DNA from: Lingula anatina
Lineage: Eukaryota > Brachiopoda > Lingulata > Lingulida > Lingulidae
Length of the DNA stretch: 64,000 nucleotides
Direction of reading: 5' to 3'
NCBI RefSeq assembly: GCF_001039355.2
Contig: NW_019775857.1
Coordinates: 440,042-504,041, forward strand
Shown here: positions 36,501 through 47,229 of the stretch, in pieces
How the letters are laid out: each line of letters begins with the position of its first letter
How positions within the stretch are numbered: position 1 is the first letter of the stretch
Notes under the pieces: model-generated
What the model saw: only the letters and a program-made list of their open reading frames with translations
Database searches by the model: none
What the model was told of the DNA's origin: nothing
Made by a program: the position numbers and the translations under genes

Positions 36501-39500
36501 CCCTGTCTGTTTGATAAACAAAGGAATACTGTTTGATAATTGAAGGATTGCTCTTTCTTTCTGAAGTATCTTGATATTATTCAGACCCCCTGTAGAAGAG
36601 GGTCGCACTGAGTAGAGTCAACTTAATTACAATCTGAATGTGACTTATTGTTCACTTTTAGGTCAATGTCAGATAATGATGCCATGATCTGAAACCAAAG
36701 TACTACTTATAGGTGATAAATTGTTAAAAGAAAATTAAGAAAGGTATTGCAGCAGGAAGACATTATAAAATTGTTTTGTTCATTTTCAGTGAAAATGCCA
36801 TGATCAAATCGATGTGGCCTGAAGGTGCTAAAGGTGTCACAGAGGTGGGTGCCTTCATCCTAATTTACTAGAGAAGACATTAAGCTGTAATCAGTTAGGC
36901 TGGAACTCTCTTCATTTTATTGTCTGAAAAAAAAAAAAAACTATTGATGTTACAGGTACATTTTCTGTAATGTGTACAATATTAGATTGAAGAGTGTATA
37001 GAAAACAATAACTTCACTGTCACTATTTACATTGAATATTTTAACAAAAACTTGAACTTTCAAAGAATTCAGTTTGTCTTAAAACTCATTGCATCAGTGG
37101 CTGTAAGTGAGTATACACGTATATTGGTTTTTGATTTCCAGGTGAACAAACGTCCAATCACAGCAGGCACTAATTTCAAGAATTCTATCATTGCTTTGGT
37201 TGAAAATTTGGCCTCTAAAGTAAGTCCTCATCATGTTGGGTGCAACAGTCTTTATTTTTCTATTTTCACAATAAAAGCCTCTAATATGGGTCACTGACAA
37301 ATGGTTATATGAATATTAGCTTTGTCAGCTAGTTTATAACAAATACCAGATAAATTCATCAAATTTGTCTTTTCACTGTTCAAAAAATCTGTGAAAAGCA
37401 TTGCCAAAAGTTTGCTCAAGTCATAATTGAAATTGCTTTATTGATAAAAATACAGTGAAATTGATAAGACATTGCATTAGTTACTGAAATTTTCACAGAA
37501 ATCCATTTATTTGTTGTTTTTGTAATAGCCTGTCATTTACTAGTTACTTATTTATTTCTTTTTTATTTTCTTTTTTGCCCAGGAGCCCCACTATGTCCGT
37601 TGCATTAAACCAAACGAGGAAAAATCTCCCGTTTTGTTCAATGAGACAAGGGTGCGACATCAGGTGCTATATTTAGGATTGCTGGAGAACGTGCGTGTGC
37701 GCCGTGCTGGCTTTGCGTATAGAATGTCCTATGTAAAATTCCTGGAAAGGTAACACATTTATCACTTATATTGTTTATTTAAAAGAAAAATATATCAAGA
37801 TGGATTCCTGTTCAACACAGTTTCTTGAATTTTTCAGAATTTTTCAGATATTTGTGATTGGTTTAGTTAGTTTTGGTCATAATCTATATTTTACTTACAT
37901 TTTACTTAAGAGAACTGTAAACAATTTAATAATTAACCATTTTTTGAACAAAACATTCGATCAAGGCTGTGCTTTATTACCTATTAGCACCATTTTGAAA
38001 TCAGATTCATATTACATATTTTTTCAATTAATTGAAGTGTTGATATCAAATAATTATTTTTATAGGTATAAGTGTATCTCTTCCTCCACTTGGCCCACAT
38101 TCCGGCGAGGGGCTGAAAAACAAGGTGTTGATATCATTCTGAATGAGAGAGGATTTGGTCAAGATGTCCAGTATGGTAAGACCAAAATCTTCATCAAATC
38201 ACCACAGACGGTCTTTGCGCTGGAGGAGGCAAGGGCAGCCAGGATACCTTCACTGGTGGTCTTCTTACAGAAGGTATGAAAACTGGGGAAACGGAGAATA
38301 TGTCGAGTTTTTGCATATTATCAGAAGCAGAGTGGAAAAGATATAAAAAAATCAGTTTTTATACTTGGACTTGGTGGTCTTTGTGATGGGGATGCAGTAC
38401 TAGGGTTGACTCCATAGTAACACTTGAAAGTTTCATAATTGGTTGAAGAAAATGGTTGATATAATATGTTGAGGTGAGATTGTCATTTGCTTATTTGAAT
38501 TAATGAACCATTAACCTTACAGGCTTCGCAAAAAACATGTACAGCATACAGATCCAGCTTTGATTTTTGATTAAGTCCATGGATATCGCATATAGAATTT
38601 AGTAAAATGTCCGTACATTCACATATTAATATTTTAATCAGCACTGAGTAATTTGTGAAAATGTTCAAATTTTTTGTTTCAAGTACTGGCGTGGCGGCAC
38701 TGCCAGGCTGAGAGCCAAGAGAATGAGAGCCATTTACAAGATCATGGCCAGATTCAGACGCTACAAGTTACGAAACTACATTTTGAAGCTAGTCAATACA
38801 TTTAGGTCAGTTGAGGAAATGCAGTCAGTTTTTTTTTTTAATCAACACATTTTACAACAAAAAATAGTTCATGTTGCAGTCAATTTGTGCATGCTTTTCT
38901 GAATTATATAATTATAAAGTGAACACATTGTAATGGATCTATTTTCAAAACATACAGTATTAATGTTTTAGGTATCATTTTGAATTAAATACTGACAGTG
39001 CAATATATTTTGAATAAGAATATTGGTGGTGCCTGAAATTGTAGGATATTTAATTTTCCAGGAATGTCAGAAGCATGAAGGACTATGGGAAGAGCATCAA
39101 GTGGCCTGACCCGCCACCTGTATTGAAGGGACTCGTCTCCCAACTACAGAAGACCCACCAGAGGTACCAGAATATGAATCCAGCCTTTAGAAATATTAGC
39201 CCATATATTACAGCTGACAAGGGCCAGTTTCTTCATTTTCCAATTTCCATACTTGCCTGCTTGTCTCATTTGAAGTTCCGGCTGAAACTTTGGTTTAAGT
39301 TGACCACACCAGTCACAGTTCTGTTGACTACTTCTCACACACTTCTACAGAACCATGTAATTTGGATAATCAAAACAAGCATTTGTGATTGGCTAAGACA
39401 ACTTCAATCAAACTTGCTATTTAAGGAACTTAAGATGCTGCTAACCATCAGGTCATAATTAAGGTCTGAATTAAAATCTGGATTAGAAGTAAATATACTT

Positions 39501-40520
39501 ATTGGTTGGAGGTGTAGGTTAAATTGATGAAATTTTATAGATTAAATGTATAATTAAAAATATTGTTTTTACAAGGCAAGCCTATGTGATACTTAAATGT
39601 AAGTTAAATCAAGAAATTGTCATTTGCAGGTGGCGAGCCTACATGATCCTTAAACCCATCCCAGAGGCAGAGCGACCTACATACCGCCTGAAGATAGCAG
39701 CTGCAGAAGTCCTGGGGCGCAGGAAGGAGTGGGGTTTTCAGCGCAAGTGGCTGGGGAACTACTTGGCGGAGTCCTCGGACAACAGTAACACACTGCCTTA
39801 TGTGGACCAGCTGACCAAACTGAAACATGCTGATGGTTTCAGTAAAGTGCTTTTCTCAATGCATGTGAAGAAGGTATTTTAATAATGTCCAAGAAATTTA
39901 TTTTCACACTTCTAAAGCTCATCAGCTGTGGAATATGTTCTGGGATATAATGAGGACTGTAATCTTTTAATGACAGCAGTAGTTGACTGTGTTGAAGTCA
40001 AAGTATAAAATGTTTTAGAGTCAATTCTAGACAAAATGAAAATTATCTCTCAGTATGTTTAATATAAATAAATAAATAATGTAAAAATCATTCACTGCTT
40101 TTGATAAGCAAGAATAGTATTCTTTCCATTAGGAAGAAAGGCCATGAAGAAGCTATGATGGATGCTTTTTTAATTACTCAAAATAATCGTTAACACGGGC
40201 TTTTTGAGTATGGTCCACCTTTGGAGTAATTTTCAATCTCCTGTTCTAGGTGAACCGTCACAACAAGACTGCCGACCGTGCTATTGTAGTCACTGACAAG
40301 TACATCTATAAACTGGACCAGAAAAAGAAATACAAGCCTATGAGACACGGCACACCAATCACTGATGTGAGTATAGCTAATGAAAAGAAGTAATGGGTTA
40401 TTTGAAGTATTTTATAAGATAATTTTATAAACAAACAAAATATACTTGTAACAAAATAGAAGTTCTTATCTAAAATAATTAAAGTGGTACAAAGGTGGAA
40501 GAAATGCTCTTTCATAGTAT

Positions 40521-40551
<31 letters not shown>

Positions 40552-41835
40552 CATACAAGCAGTAACTTAAATATTATCATTTATAAAGAAATTACATATA
40601 CCAATATCAGCCTTTATCTGAAATAGGGCACTATATAGGGCTTTATATAATAACTTAAAACAAATGCTGAGTTAGCCATTGATTATAACAATTGTTTCTC
40701 ATCAACACCAGGTGACAGGGCTGAGTATCACCCCAGGTCCAGATCAGCTGTGTATCATCCACCTCCAGGGGGGCAATGATCTGGTCGTCTACCTGGTCAG
40801 CCCAAAGTCCGAGGAGAGAGTCGGGGAGCTAGTCGGAGTGGTCAACAGGCAGTGGCAAAAGTAAGTGTGCTGCACTGATAAGTTAGGGGTGGCCAGAGGC
40901 CGTCTTCTGGGTCTTTAGGTGGACAGTCAGGATTTTTCAAGTTTACACCGAAGGGTATCTTACTTTTTTCTGTTGGATGATGGTCAAAAATGGAGGATGG
41001 ATCAACAAAGATATTAATTAGGAAGCCTGTCAGAAAATATCTCTGGGTCTGCCCCTGATAATTCTGATCTAGAATGTTCTGTTTGAGATGTGTTTTTTGA
41101 AAAGTGATTTTTTGATTTTCAAAAGATTTGGCACACTTAACTGCCATTTTCTTAACCACTTGTTTACTTATTGCAAATCATGGATTAAAGTTACCTATTG
41201 TAAGTCATGGATTTTTCAGTTTATCTGGTAGTTCATAATGATATTTTTTCTTTGCATGTAGTCTGTGATACTTAAAGGGATAATAACTCTTCGTATGGGA
41301 TCCATATTTCACAATAAAAACATTGAGAATGACTCATAGAAATATAATATATTCTGCTTTACCACAAAAACGGCAGTTATAGCTATTTTTTCTGATATCT
41401 GAGCTTGTCTTTAGACCACGTGACCTCCATTGATGGCTATACTCTGTTAAAATCTCTTAAGAGATTTTAACAAAAAACCAAACTTTTTAGAAAAAAACTA
41501 GGGACTAACTTTGAATGTATAAATGGATTCATTAACCATTGGTAAGTATGGGAAAATTGTTGTTTACTCCAGGAAAATTCATTTTTTTGCCGAAACGAAG
41601 AGTTATTATCCCTTTAATAAATTTTATCACCAAGAATTTATCCAGGAACTGTGTCTAAATCAATCTTTTTCCTCTCCAAAGGAGCCAAAATAGAAACCTA
41701 CGAGTGATCATAGACAATACACTGCAATGCATGCTGGGAGATAAGCCTCGACAGATCACCGTCCAAGAGAGCAATGGACCCTCGACAACATTCCGTAAGA
41801 ATGGCAATGGACTTGTATTGCAGTGGGTTCCATAA
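17210..41835 (+). CDS. MYO1D: Unconventional myosin ID (complete, 23 coding exons)
   Basis: Exons: 17210-17313, 29276-29484, 30366-30459, 30981-31146, 31407-31460, 32117-32212, 32549-32668, 33109-33312, 33726-33868, 34272-34386, 34728-34838, 35258-35317, 35846-35991, 36790-36844, 37142-37219, 37583-37749, 38066-38273, 38684-38805, 39062-39163, 39630-39873, 40250-40366, 40712-40860 and 41682-41835. All introns are GT-AG and every junction is in frame. The total is 3,018 bp, 1,005 aa plus stop, against 1,006 aa for human MYO1D. It is an actin-based, membrane-binding motor. MYO1D orthologues control left-right asymmetry in flies (Myo31DF) and vertebrates. The start [20 protein letters not shown] aligns with the N-terminal segment of vertebrate MYO1D. 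A second copy of the last two exons lies downstream (42746-43527). Confidence 0.97.
19578..19611. repeat. (CA)n microsatellite
   Basis: Uninterrupted CA dinucleotides in MYO1D intron 1. Confidence 0.95.
20298..20318. repeat. Poly-G homopolymer
   Basis: A run of about 21 G in MYO1D intron 1, flanked by GGAG. It has quadruplex-forming composition. Confidence 0.95.
21295..21368. repeat. (AT)n microsatellite
   Basis: About 74 bp of TA repeats with a single AATA interruption. Confidence 0.95.
26478..26649. mobile_element. Complete MITE, CTGGGGTAGCGCTA family
   Basis: The 5' end CTGGGGTAGCGCTAGCAATT and 3' end GTGTTAGCGCTACCCCAG are near-perfect inverted complements. The 172 bp element has an AT-rich interior built of TTTAGCCAAAT-like words. 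It lies in MYO1D intron 1 and is non-coding. Confidence 0.85.
27283..27454. mobile_element. MITE, CAGGGGCGGAT family, reverse orientation
   Basis: It begins CAGGGGTGGATCCAGAGCTA and ends GACGGCATATATCCGCCCCTG. Compared with the other copies it is in the opposite orientation (TTCTGGAAGACCCAGAAGAC near the right end). Confidence 0.75.
29076..29236. mobile_element. Degenerate MITE next to MYO1D exon 2
   Basis: It has the GCCGTCTTCTGG subterminal block, GGATCAACAAAGATGATTT and a decayed end CTCTGGGCCTGTCCGTG. It stops only about 39 bp before exon 2 and so sits in the branch-point/acceptor neighbourhood. Confidence 0.65.
29276..38273 (+). CDS. MYO1D: MYO1D motor domain exons 2-17
   Basis: Landmarks in order: [17 protein letters not shown] (exon 2); P-loop [12 protein letters not shown] (exon 3); switch I region [17 protein letters not shown] (exon 4); RNFHSFYQ (exons 5-6); a QGDSHK region (exon 6); YARDAFAK (exon 8); switch [15 protein letters not shown] and the relay [17 protein letters not shown] (exons 9-10); [20 protein letters not shown] (exon 13); actin-binding and SH1-like helix region [11 protein letters not shown] and [17 protein letters not shown] (exon 16); converter [11 protein letters not shown] (exon 17). 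No disabling change is seen. The intron after exon 3 begins with a GA microsatellite at 30469-30508. Confidence 0.96.
30469..30508. repeat. (GA)n microsatellite
   Basis: It starts about 10 bp past the MYO1D exon 3 donor. More purine-rich GAGAG tracts continue to about 30920. Confidence 0.95.
33459..33519. repeat. (TTTA)n microsatellite
   Basis: About 15 TTTA units in the intron between MYO1D exons 8 and 9. Confidence 0.95.
36089..36325. mobile_element. MITE with TA target duplication in MYO1D intron 13
   Basis: TAAGACCCCATTCCTATA at the left and TATAGGAATGGGGTCTTA at the right are exact inverted complements. The outer TA on both sides is consistent with a Tc1/mariner-type target duplication. 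Arms extend inward about 100 bp (GATGTCTGGCACG versus CGTGCCAGACATC). It is a diverged relative of the GATCGATCTA family. Confidence 0.88.
38684..41835 (+). CDS. MYO1D: MYO1D neck and TH1 tail, exons 18-23
   Basis: Exon 18 continues the first IQ motif ([19 protein letters not shown]) and carries a second basic IQ-like helix ([16 protein letters not shown]), which bind calmodulin-type light chains in this family. Exons 19-20 give [16 protein letters not shown] and [12 protein letters not shown], as in MYO1D. Exons 20-23 form the basic TH1 lipid-binding tail ([40 protein letters not shown]). The tail ends at a TAA at 41833-41835. No SH3 or proline-rich extension is present, as expected for this short-tailed class. 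Confidence 0.93.
40884..41056. mobile_element. MITE, CAGGGGCGGAT family, in MYO1D last intron
   Basis: It has a decayed left end TAGGGGTGGCCAGAGG, then GCCGTCTTCTGGGTCTTTAG and TGGAGGATGGATCAACAAAG, with right end GGGTCTGCCCCTG. It is present in both duplicate blocks, so it predates their divergence. Confidence 0.85.
41272..41617. mobile_element. TTAA-flanked MITE (piggyBac-type target site), present in one block only
   Basis: Inverted ends TTAAAGGGATAATAACTC and GAGTTATTATCCCTTTAA match perfectly over at least 22 bp. The duplicate block lacks exactly 342 bp here, the element plus one TTAA. Its empty site reads ATACTTGATAAAT. It has no open reading frame of note. The TTAA duplication points to a piggyBac-like transposase, but the tips are not the classic CCC. 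Confidence 0.9.
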
Positions 41836-42016
41836 TTACAAACATCAAGGAGTTCAGCTAACAGATAAAATGTGGGGTCCACAGAAGTGAATTTCACGGA
41901 GTCCTTCCTGCACAATAACATTAATCAAGTACAGTAGTAACATGGACTTTTTAGATTGTGAAAAGATGGTGCAATTTGAAAAAAATTTAATTCATCCAGA
42001 TAATTCTGACCACTTA

Positions 42017-42534
42017 TTAGTACCACCAGCGTGTACGCTGGCGGTACTCATGGTTTTAGTCCCGACCCGTCTCGTACAGCTCCGCCGGCTCCTGCAGCTC
42101 CGCCGGCTCCTGCGGCTCCGCAGTCAGGCGCCGGAAACAAGTCACCGTTACCGCTTCTCCTCCTAGACCGCAAGGACCTGTGTCCCCATCTCTTGGATTT
42201 AGGTAACATATAATCTCAACTTGAACACCCTGGTTTTTTTGTCTCTGTCGGTGCATTGGTCTGGGCGTGACGCTTGTTGAAACACACCCTTGTCAAAATT
42301 TTTGAAAATTCAATGCTAAATATCTCCCAAACCAAAGGAATTATGGAAAAAAATTACTACAGAAGTCTGACCGAAAGTCATATGTGGAGATTCTAAATAT
42401 GCCCTTGGATTTGACTTTTGACCTTTTTTTCAAGGTCAAACAAGCCAAAATTTTCTAAAAATGGGAATTTTCTGTAAAAAAATATTTGTTTGTGCTAATT
42501 TTTGGAAACTGTGCAGCCCTAAGTTCTCCTATTT
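42017..42534 (-). mobile_element. Candidate Helitron 3' end, truncated by assembly gap
   Basis: Read on the minus strand, a 12 bp stem-loop (GTACCGCCAGCG, loop TACA, CGCTGGTGGTAC) abuts CTAA followed by host T. This resembles a Helitron terminus (hairpin then CTRR, inserted between A and T). The other block continues uninterrupted at this point. The interior has a proline/alanine-coding stretch (GCTCCGCCGGCTCCTGC repeats) and AT-rich sequence with TGACCTTTTTTTCAAGGTCA. The segment ends at the ambiguous base at 42535, so the other terminus is missing. Confidence 0.4.
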
Positions 42535-42554
42535 NAAATGCTCTTTCATAGTAT

Positions 42555-42585
<31 letters not shown>

Positions 42586-42745
42586 CATACAAGCAGTAAC
42601 TTAAATATTATCATTTATAAAGAAATTACATATACCAATATCAGCCTTTATCTGAAATAGGGCACTATATAGGGCTTTATATAATAACTTCAAACAAATG
42701 CTGAGTTAGCCATTGATTATAACAATTGTTTCTCATCAACACCAG

Positions 42746-43527
42746 GTGACAGGGCTGAGTATCACCCCAGGTCCAGATCAGCTATGTATCATCCACCTCC
42801 AGGGGGGCAATGATCTGGTCGTCTACCTGGTCAGCCCAAAGTCCGAGGAGAGAGTCGGGGAGCTAGTCGGAGTGGTCAACAGGCAGTGGCAAAAGTAAGT
42901 GTGCTGCACTGATAAGTTAGGGGTGGCCAGAGGCCGTCTTCTGGGTCTTTAGGTGGACAGTCAGGATTTTTCAAGTTTACACTGAAGGGTATCTTACTTT
43001 TTTCTGTTGGATGATGGTCAAAAATGGAGGATGGATCAACAAAGATATTAATTAGGAAGCCTGTCAGAAAATATCTCTGGGTCTGCCCCTGATAATTCTG
43101 ATCTAGAATGTTCTGTTTGAGATGTGTTTTTTGAAAAGTGATTTTTTGATTTTCAAAAGATTTGGCACACTTAACTGCCATTTTCTTAACCACTTGTTTA
43201 CTTATTGCAAATCATGGATTAAAGTTACCTATAGTAAGTCATGGATTTTTCAGTTTATCTGGTAGTTCATAATGATATTTTTTTTTTGCATGTAGTCTGT
43301 GATACTTGATAAATTTTATCACCAAGAATTTATCCGGGAACTGTGTCTAAATCAATCTTTTTCCTCTCCAAAGGAGCCAAAATAGAAACCTACGAGTGAT
43401 CATAGACAATACACTGCAATGCATGCTGGGAGATAAGCCTCGACAGATCACCGTCCAAGAGAGCAATGGACCCTCGACAACATTCCGTAAGAACGGCAAT
43501 GGACTTGTATTGCAGTGGGTTCCATAA
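42746..43527 (+). pseudogene. MYO1D: Second copy of MYO1D exons 22-23
   Basis: 42746-42894 and 43374-43527 repeat the last two myosin exons with intact splice sites and the same TAA (43525-43527). They are not damaged. They are listed as non-independent because exon 21 is followed first by the upstream copy, and because the block is best explained as the other haplotype. If so, this copy and its downstream sequence represent the real 3' UTR. Confidence 0.8.
42918..43090. mobile_element. MITE, CAGGGGCGGAT family, second-haplotype copy
   Basis: Same element as 40884-41056, at the equivalent intron position in the duplicate block. Confidence 0.85.
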
Positions 43528-43712
43528 TTACAAACATCAAGGAGTTCAGCTAACAGATAAAATGTGGGGTCCACAGAAGTGAATTTCACGGAGTCCTTCC
43601 TGCACAATAACATTAATCAAGTACAGTAGTAACATGGACTTTTTAGATTGTGAAAAGATGGTGCAATTTGAAAAAAATTTAATTCATCCAGATAATTCTG
43701 ACCACTTATTAG

Positions 43713-45972
43713 ATTATTTACTGTACATTAAAAGTGTTGTGCCTGTATTTTGTATAGTTTGCTTACTTGCTCAATTTCTGATCAGTTATCTGAAAGTTTA
43801 CAATATATAAAATTGAATGCCACCCCCATAAATCAGCTGTTTTATAATCGTACGTCTTCAAATTTGTGCTCTTTAGTTCTCTTCATTTTGATGTAAAGCT
43901 TCATTTAACTGTAGATATTAGATATATCTACAATCATTACCGAAGCGAAATCATTTGTCCAGCTAGAGCCATTCACAATGATGATTTTGTAGAGTAAATT
44001 ATTAAAAGAGCATTATATGTCATACATTTTTATACATATTATTCACATACATTTTTGCTTTAGATATACATTGTTCAGCTGGAGAGTTGTACAGTCTGAT
44101 TCAAACTGGAGATGCGTAATTTACTGGCAAGGGATGAGATATTTATACTAATAATAATAATATAGTTATAATAATATATTTATTATTATTATAGATATGA
44201 GTTAGAGATGAGATATTTATGCCATGAACATTTATGTTATGGAAATATTGGTTAATAACAGATTACATATTTACATCTATCACAATTCACAGTTTTTACA
44301 ACTGACACTGTCAGTAGTATAAAAATGTCATGAAAAGTGAAAGATACCAACACTAATTGCGGCCAAAGAAGTGCTAAAGGTCAGAAAGAATATACAAGCA
44401 TTATTATTGTGTGTTTTGTCAATTATTATTCATAATAATTTAAATGTTTGCCTTTCTTTCAGCTGCTTGTGATTAGAAAGTATGTTGATTTAACTTCATT
44501 ATTATGTCTAAATATTAATTTCTGTAACTTGTCTCATTAGGAGATCAATATGTTACTTAAGAAAAAATGTTTTAAATTCAAAGGTACACCAGTTTATCTT
44601 ATTTTTGAAAAAAAAATTCATTTTTTTACAGCAATTTAAGTGATATAAACTTTGTTTTTGTAATGTTCCAACATTTGCCTTCAGAAGGACTGTGGAATCT
44701 CTATGACCTACTCGGCTCCTAAAATCCCCATTACGTGTTTATATAAAATTGCATATAATGCCTTGCTCTGTACAATCTCGTTAGCTTACGGTTTATATTC
44801 CCCTTCTCCCTAAGAGTGCATTATTCACATGCCCACTGCCTTGTTTATCTAATACTCCATAGTGCCTGAAATGTGGACTTTTTATAACCCTACTAACTGC
44901 CATAAGGACTTCTTGTGTTAGCTGTGCCTAATCTGATTTCTTTTATCAGAGAGGTAACATTTTCTACTTGCCGCTTGGGTAACAAGTCACATTTACCTAA
45001 TAATGACCCACCTGTCAAAGCAAATGTCGCAATGTTTATTTTTGAAAAGAAGAATTTATGGTTGTCTTTCTTTGGTTGATGAAGAAGTTTCTAGATTGCG
45101 CTATATAAAATCTTTAAAAAAATGCATTTCTCCCCCCCCTCCAAAGATATGCAATTTGTCACAAGGTTCCCCTGAAAAAAATGTTTTGTATGTTTTACTT
45201 ACCAACCTTGACCTTGGCTTAGTTTACCTTGACCTTGGTGTAATACTTTAATCATGGACTCCAAGATGTATAGAATGTTACTTGTACATTATGTCATATA
45301 ATTTGTATTCGGTGTATTTGCATTTAGATAAGGATCTATTGTATATGTTTTCATCTAATTGTAAAACCATTTTATATAACATGTAAGTCTTCATATTAAA
45401 AGATGATATAGGAAACGGATTTCATGTATGTAATATAGGCCTATAAGATGTAATACTATTTTGTTATGTACTCTTTCATTTCAATACTTCGAAATACTAT
45501 AGGGCTTTGAGCTTTGTTAAAGAATTGAAAAAAAAATACTTTCAAGATTGTATCTGGACAATTATAGTAGGCCTATGTTTTTTCCTTATTTTATTAAGTT
45601 TTGGGTCTATTTCTACAAGTTTGGTAATATTTTTTATCTCTGTTGGTGATTGCATTTATTTATTTTTTTTTCTAAGTTTTTCATTAATCGGTGCGTTGAT
45701 TAAAAGGCCCCAATGCACAAAATAAGCGGAAGTGTTAAGTTTGTCATAACTTTGAGACAAGAACCTTACGTGTACTTTCACCCGGATAATTGAATGGTCA
45801 TTAATCCACAAACATAGGCCGACATGTAAAACGACTGGACGTGTTTCACAAACAAATAAAATAGCTTAATAAATATCTAGAAAGTCACTTATTTTGATAC
45901 TTCTCTACAATTATTTAGTCTCAAAGCAGACTTTACTTAAATTACGAACGCCCTACTTTGAAATTAAGACTG
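43713..45972. other. MYO1D 3' flank / intergenic
   Basis: AT-rich sequence without a recognisable gene. Some of it is probably MYO1D 3' UTR, but I could not pick a convincing polyadenylation site. Confidence 0.5.
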
Positions 45973-46175
45973 TATTCCCAGAGCTTTTAGATCGATCTAT
46001 CCCCGCGGGGAGTCTCACTAGATTACTGTCAGATAATCCGGCTTAAATGTCCGTCCCGCCTACTACAAGCTGTAAGGGGGTAATTAACTTTTGTGCCCGC
46101 TCGGCTGACAGCTATTTAGCTTGAACCCCCAGGGAGTTAGGTCGATCTAAAGTAGATCGATCTAATCTCTGGAAA
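45973..46175. mobile_element. MITE, GATCGATCTA family, copy 2
   Basis: Begins TATTCCCAGAGCTTTTAGAT and ends TAGATCGATCTAATCTCTGG. The interior is nearly identical to 2783-2988 (TCTATCCCCGCGGGGAGTCT). Confidence 0.8.
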
Positions 46176-46341
46176 CTCTCAAACTTTTGACAGTGCTGTT
46201 TTGTGAAACGATGTTCAGACATTGACAAAAGAGGTGCGCTAGGCAGTATTACACTACTCATTTAACCATGACTTTAAGGTTTTATGTGCGTCCTTTTCTT
46301 CATTTTCAAATCTCTGTCGCCATGTGGCACGCTTATTATTG

Positions 46342-46510
46342 CCGGTGTAACGAAACTAAGGGTCAGTTTAACAGAAAGTCCACCCTCCATTTAGTTTTAA
46401 TGGTTAGGGTTAGCCTGACCGAAGTGGGTCAAAATCTGGAGCGAGGCTCGCCTGTACAAATGAATGGAAAGCGGACTCTCTATCATGGGGACTCTCTTAA
46501 GAATTATCAA
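46342..46510. repeat. Interspersed repeat, CCGGTGTAACGAAACT family, copy 1
   Basis: It shares with 50939-51103 the words CCACCCTCCATTTAGTT, AATGGTTAGGGTTAGCCTG, CCTGTACAAATGAATGG and GACTCTCTATCATGGGG. Its left end is CCGGTGTAAC. It is non-coding and probably a MITE. Confidence 0.7.
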
Positions 46511-47185
46511 GACAGTGAAGAATCTGAGCCACGATGTGATTGTCAAGTCTTTCTCCATAGATTTACTGAAATGAAACTACATTTGTAAGCTTGTTATTTT
46601 GCCAATAAATATTACCGATACCGTACATGTATTTTGTGTCTTGGAGTTAATATTGCAGCAGTTTTGCCCACATTAGGGAGAAGTCAGTTTTTTATTTTAT
46701 CAAAAATGAATACCAGAAAAATAAAGTGTTCACCAAAATTTTATCCCACTGAGGTAGAGAGTCGGACTAGCTCGTGACCAAATACGAACCACTGTGCAGA
46801 GCTGAAAGGTGAAAATAGATAACAGGCAACTCTAGAAAGGAGGGTCAATGCTTATTCAGTTTGATAAAAGTTCTGTCAGAGGCATTACTTGTTAACTTTC
46901 AATGTCATATATAAAACCCACTCCTGCGTTTTGGAACCCGTCTGGCATATTGAAAATAATACCGATCCCTCGGTAGCAATATCCTCATATAACTTTCAGT
47001 ATAATTTCAAATTACCGGCGATATTTTTTACGGATGATTTGGCAGATGTCCTCTGACCAAACCAAGATAAATTAGCCACAAGCAGTAAAAACGATTGCTA
47101 AATTTCCTTCCTAACCACCCACTGCTGTTGTCCCGGGTAGCATCAAGGGACCATGTAAGCACGTCCACGCGCCTTCAAATATATA

Positions 47186-47229
<44 letters not shown>

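Larger units (their letters stand above)
40502..42016. repeat. Allelic-type duplicate block, copy 1 (MYO1D 3' end)
   Basis: It matches 42536-43708 almost base for base, covering MYO1D exons 22-23. It differs by a clean 342 bp insertion, a changed poly-A length and a few substitutions, including a silent CTG/CTA. Identity continues for four more bases (TTAG) before the copies diverge. Confidence 0.9.
42536..43712. repeat. Allelic-type duplicate block, copy 2 (MYO1D 3' end)
   Basis: It starts directly after the ambiguous base at 42535 and repeats 40502-42020 without the TTAA element. Unlike copy 1, it continues into unique downstream sequence (ATTATTTACTGTACATT), the likely true 3' flank of MYO1D. 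Confidence 0.9.

Noticed and set aside
37800-38279. Long open stretch suggesting a separate gene
   Set aside because: It is intron sequence reading through into MYO1D exon 17 in the same frame. Only 38066-38273 is coding.
39075-39458. Open stretch of 127 codons
   Set aside because: It is MYO1D exon 19 continuing into its intron past the GTACCA donor.
42031-42213. Pro/Ala-rich open stretch
   Set aside because: It lies inside the candidate Helitron segment beyond the myosin stop codon and is bounded by an assembly gap. The repeat GCTCCGCCGGCTCC gives such composition in any frame.
46400-46412. Telomere-like GGTTAGGGTTAG
   Set aside because: Only two units, and it recurs inside a dispersed repeat at 50999, so it is part of that element and not a telomeric tract.
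46268-46588. Open stretch of 106 codons on the plus strand
   Set aside because: It runs through the CCGGTGTAACGAAACT interspersed repeat, has no domain and no splice-linked neighbours.
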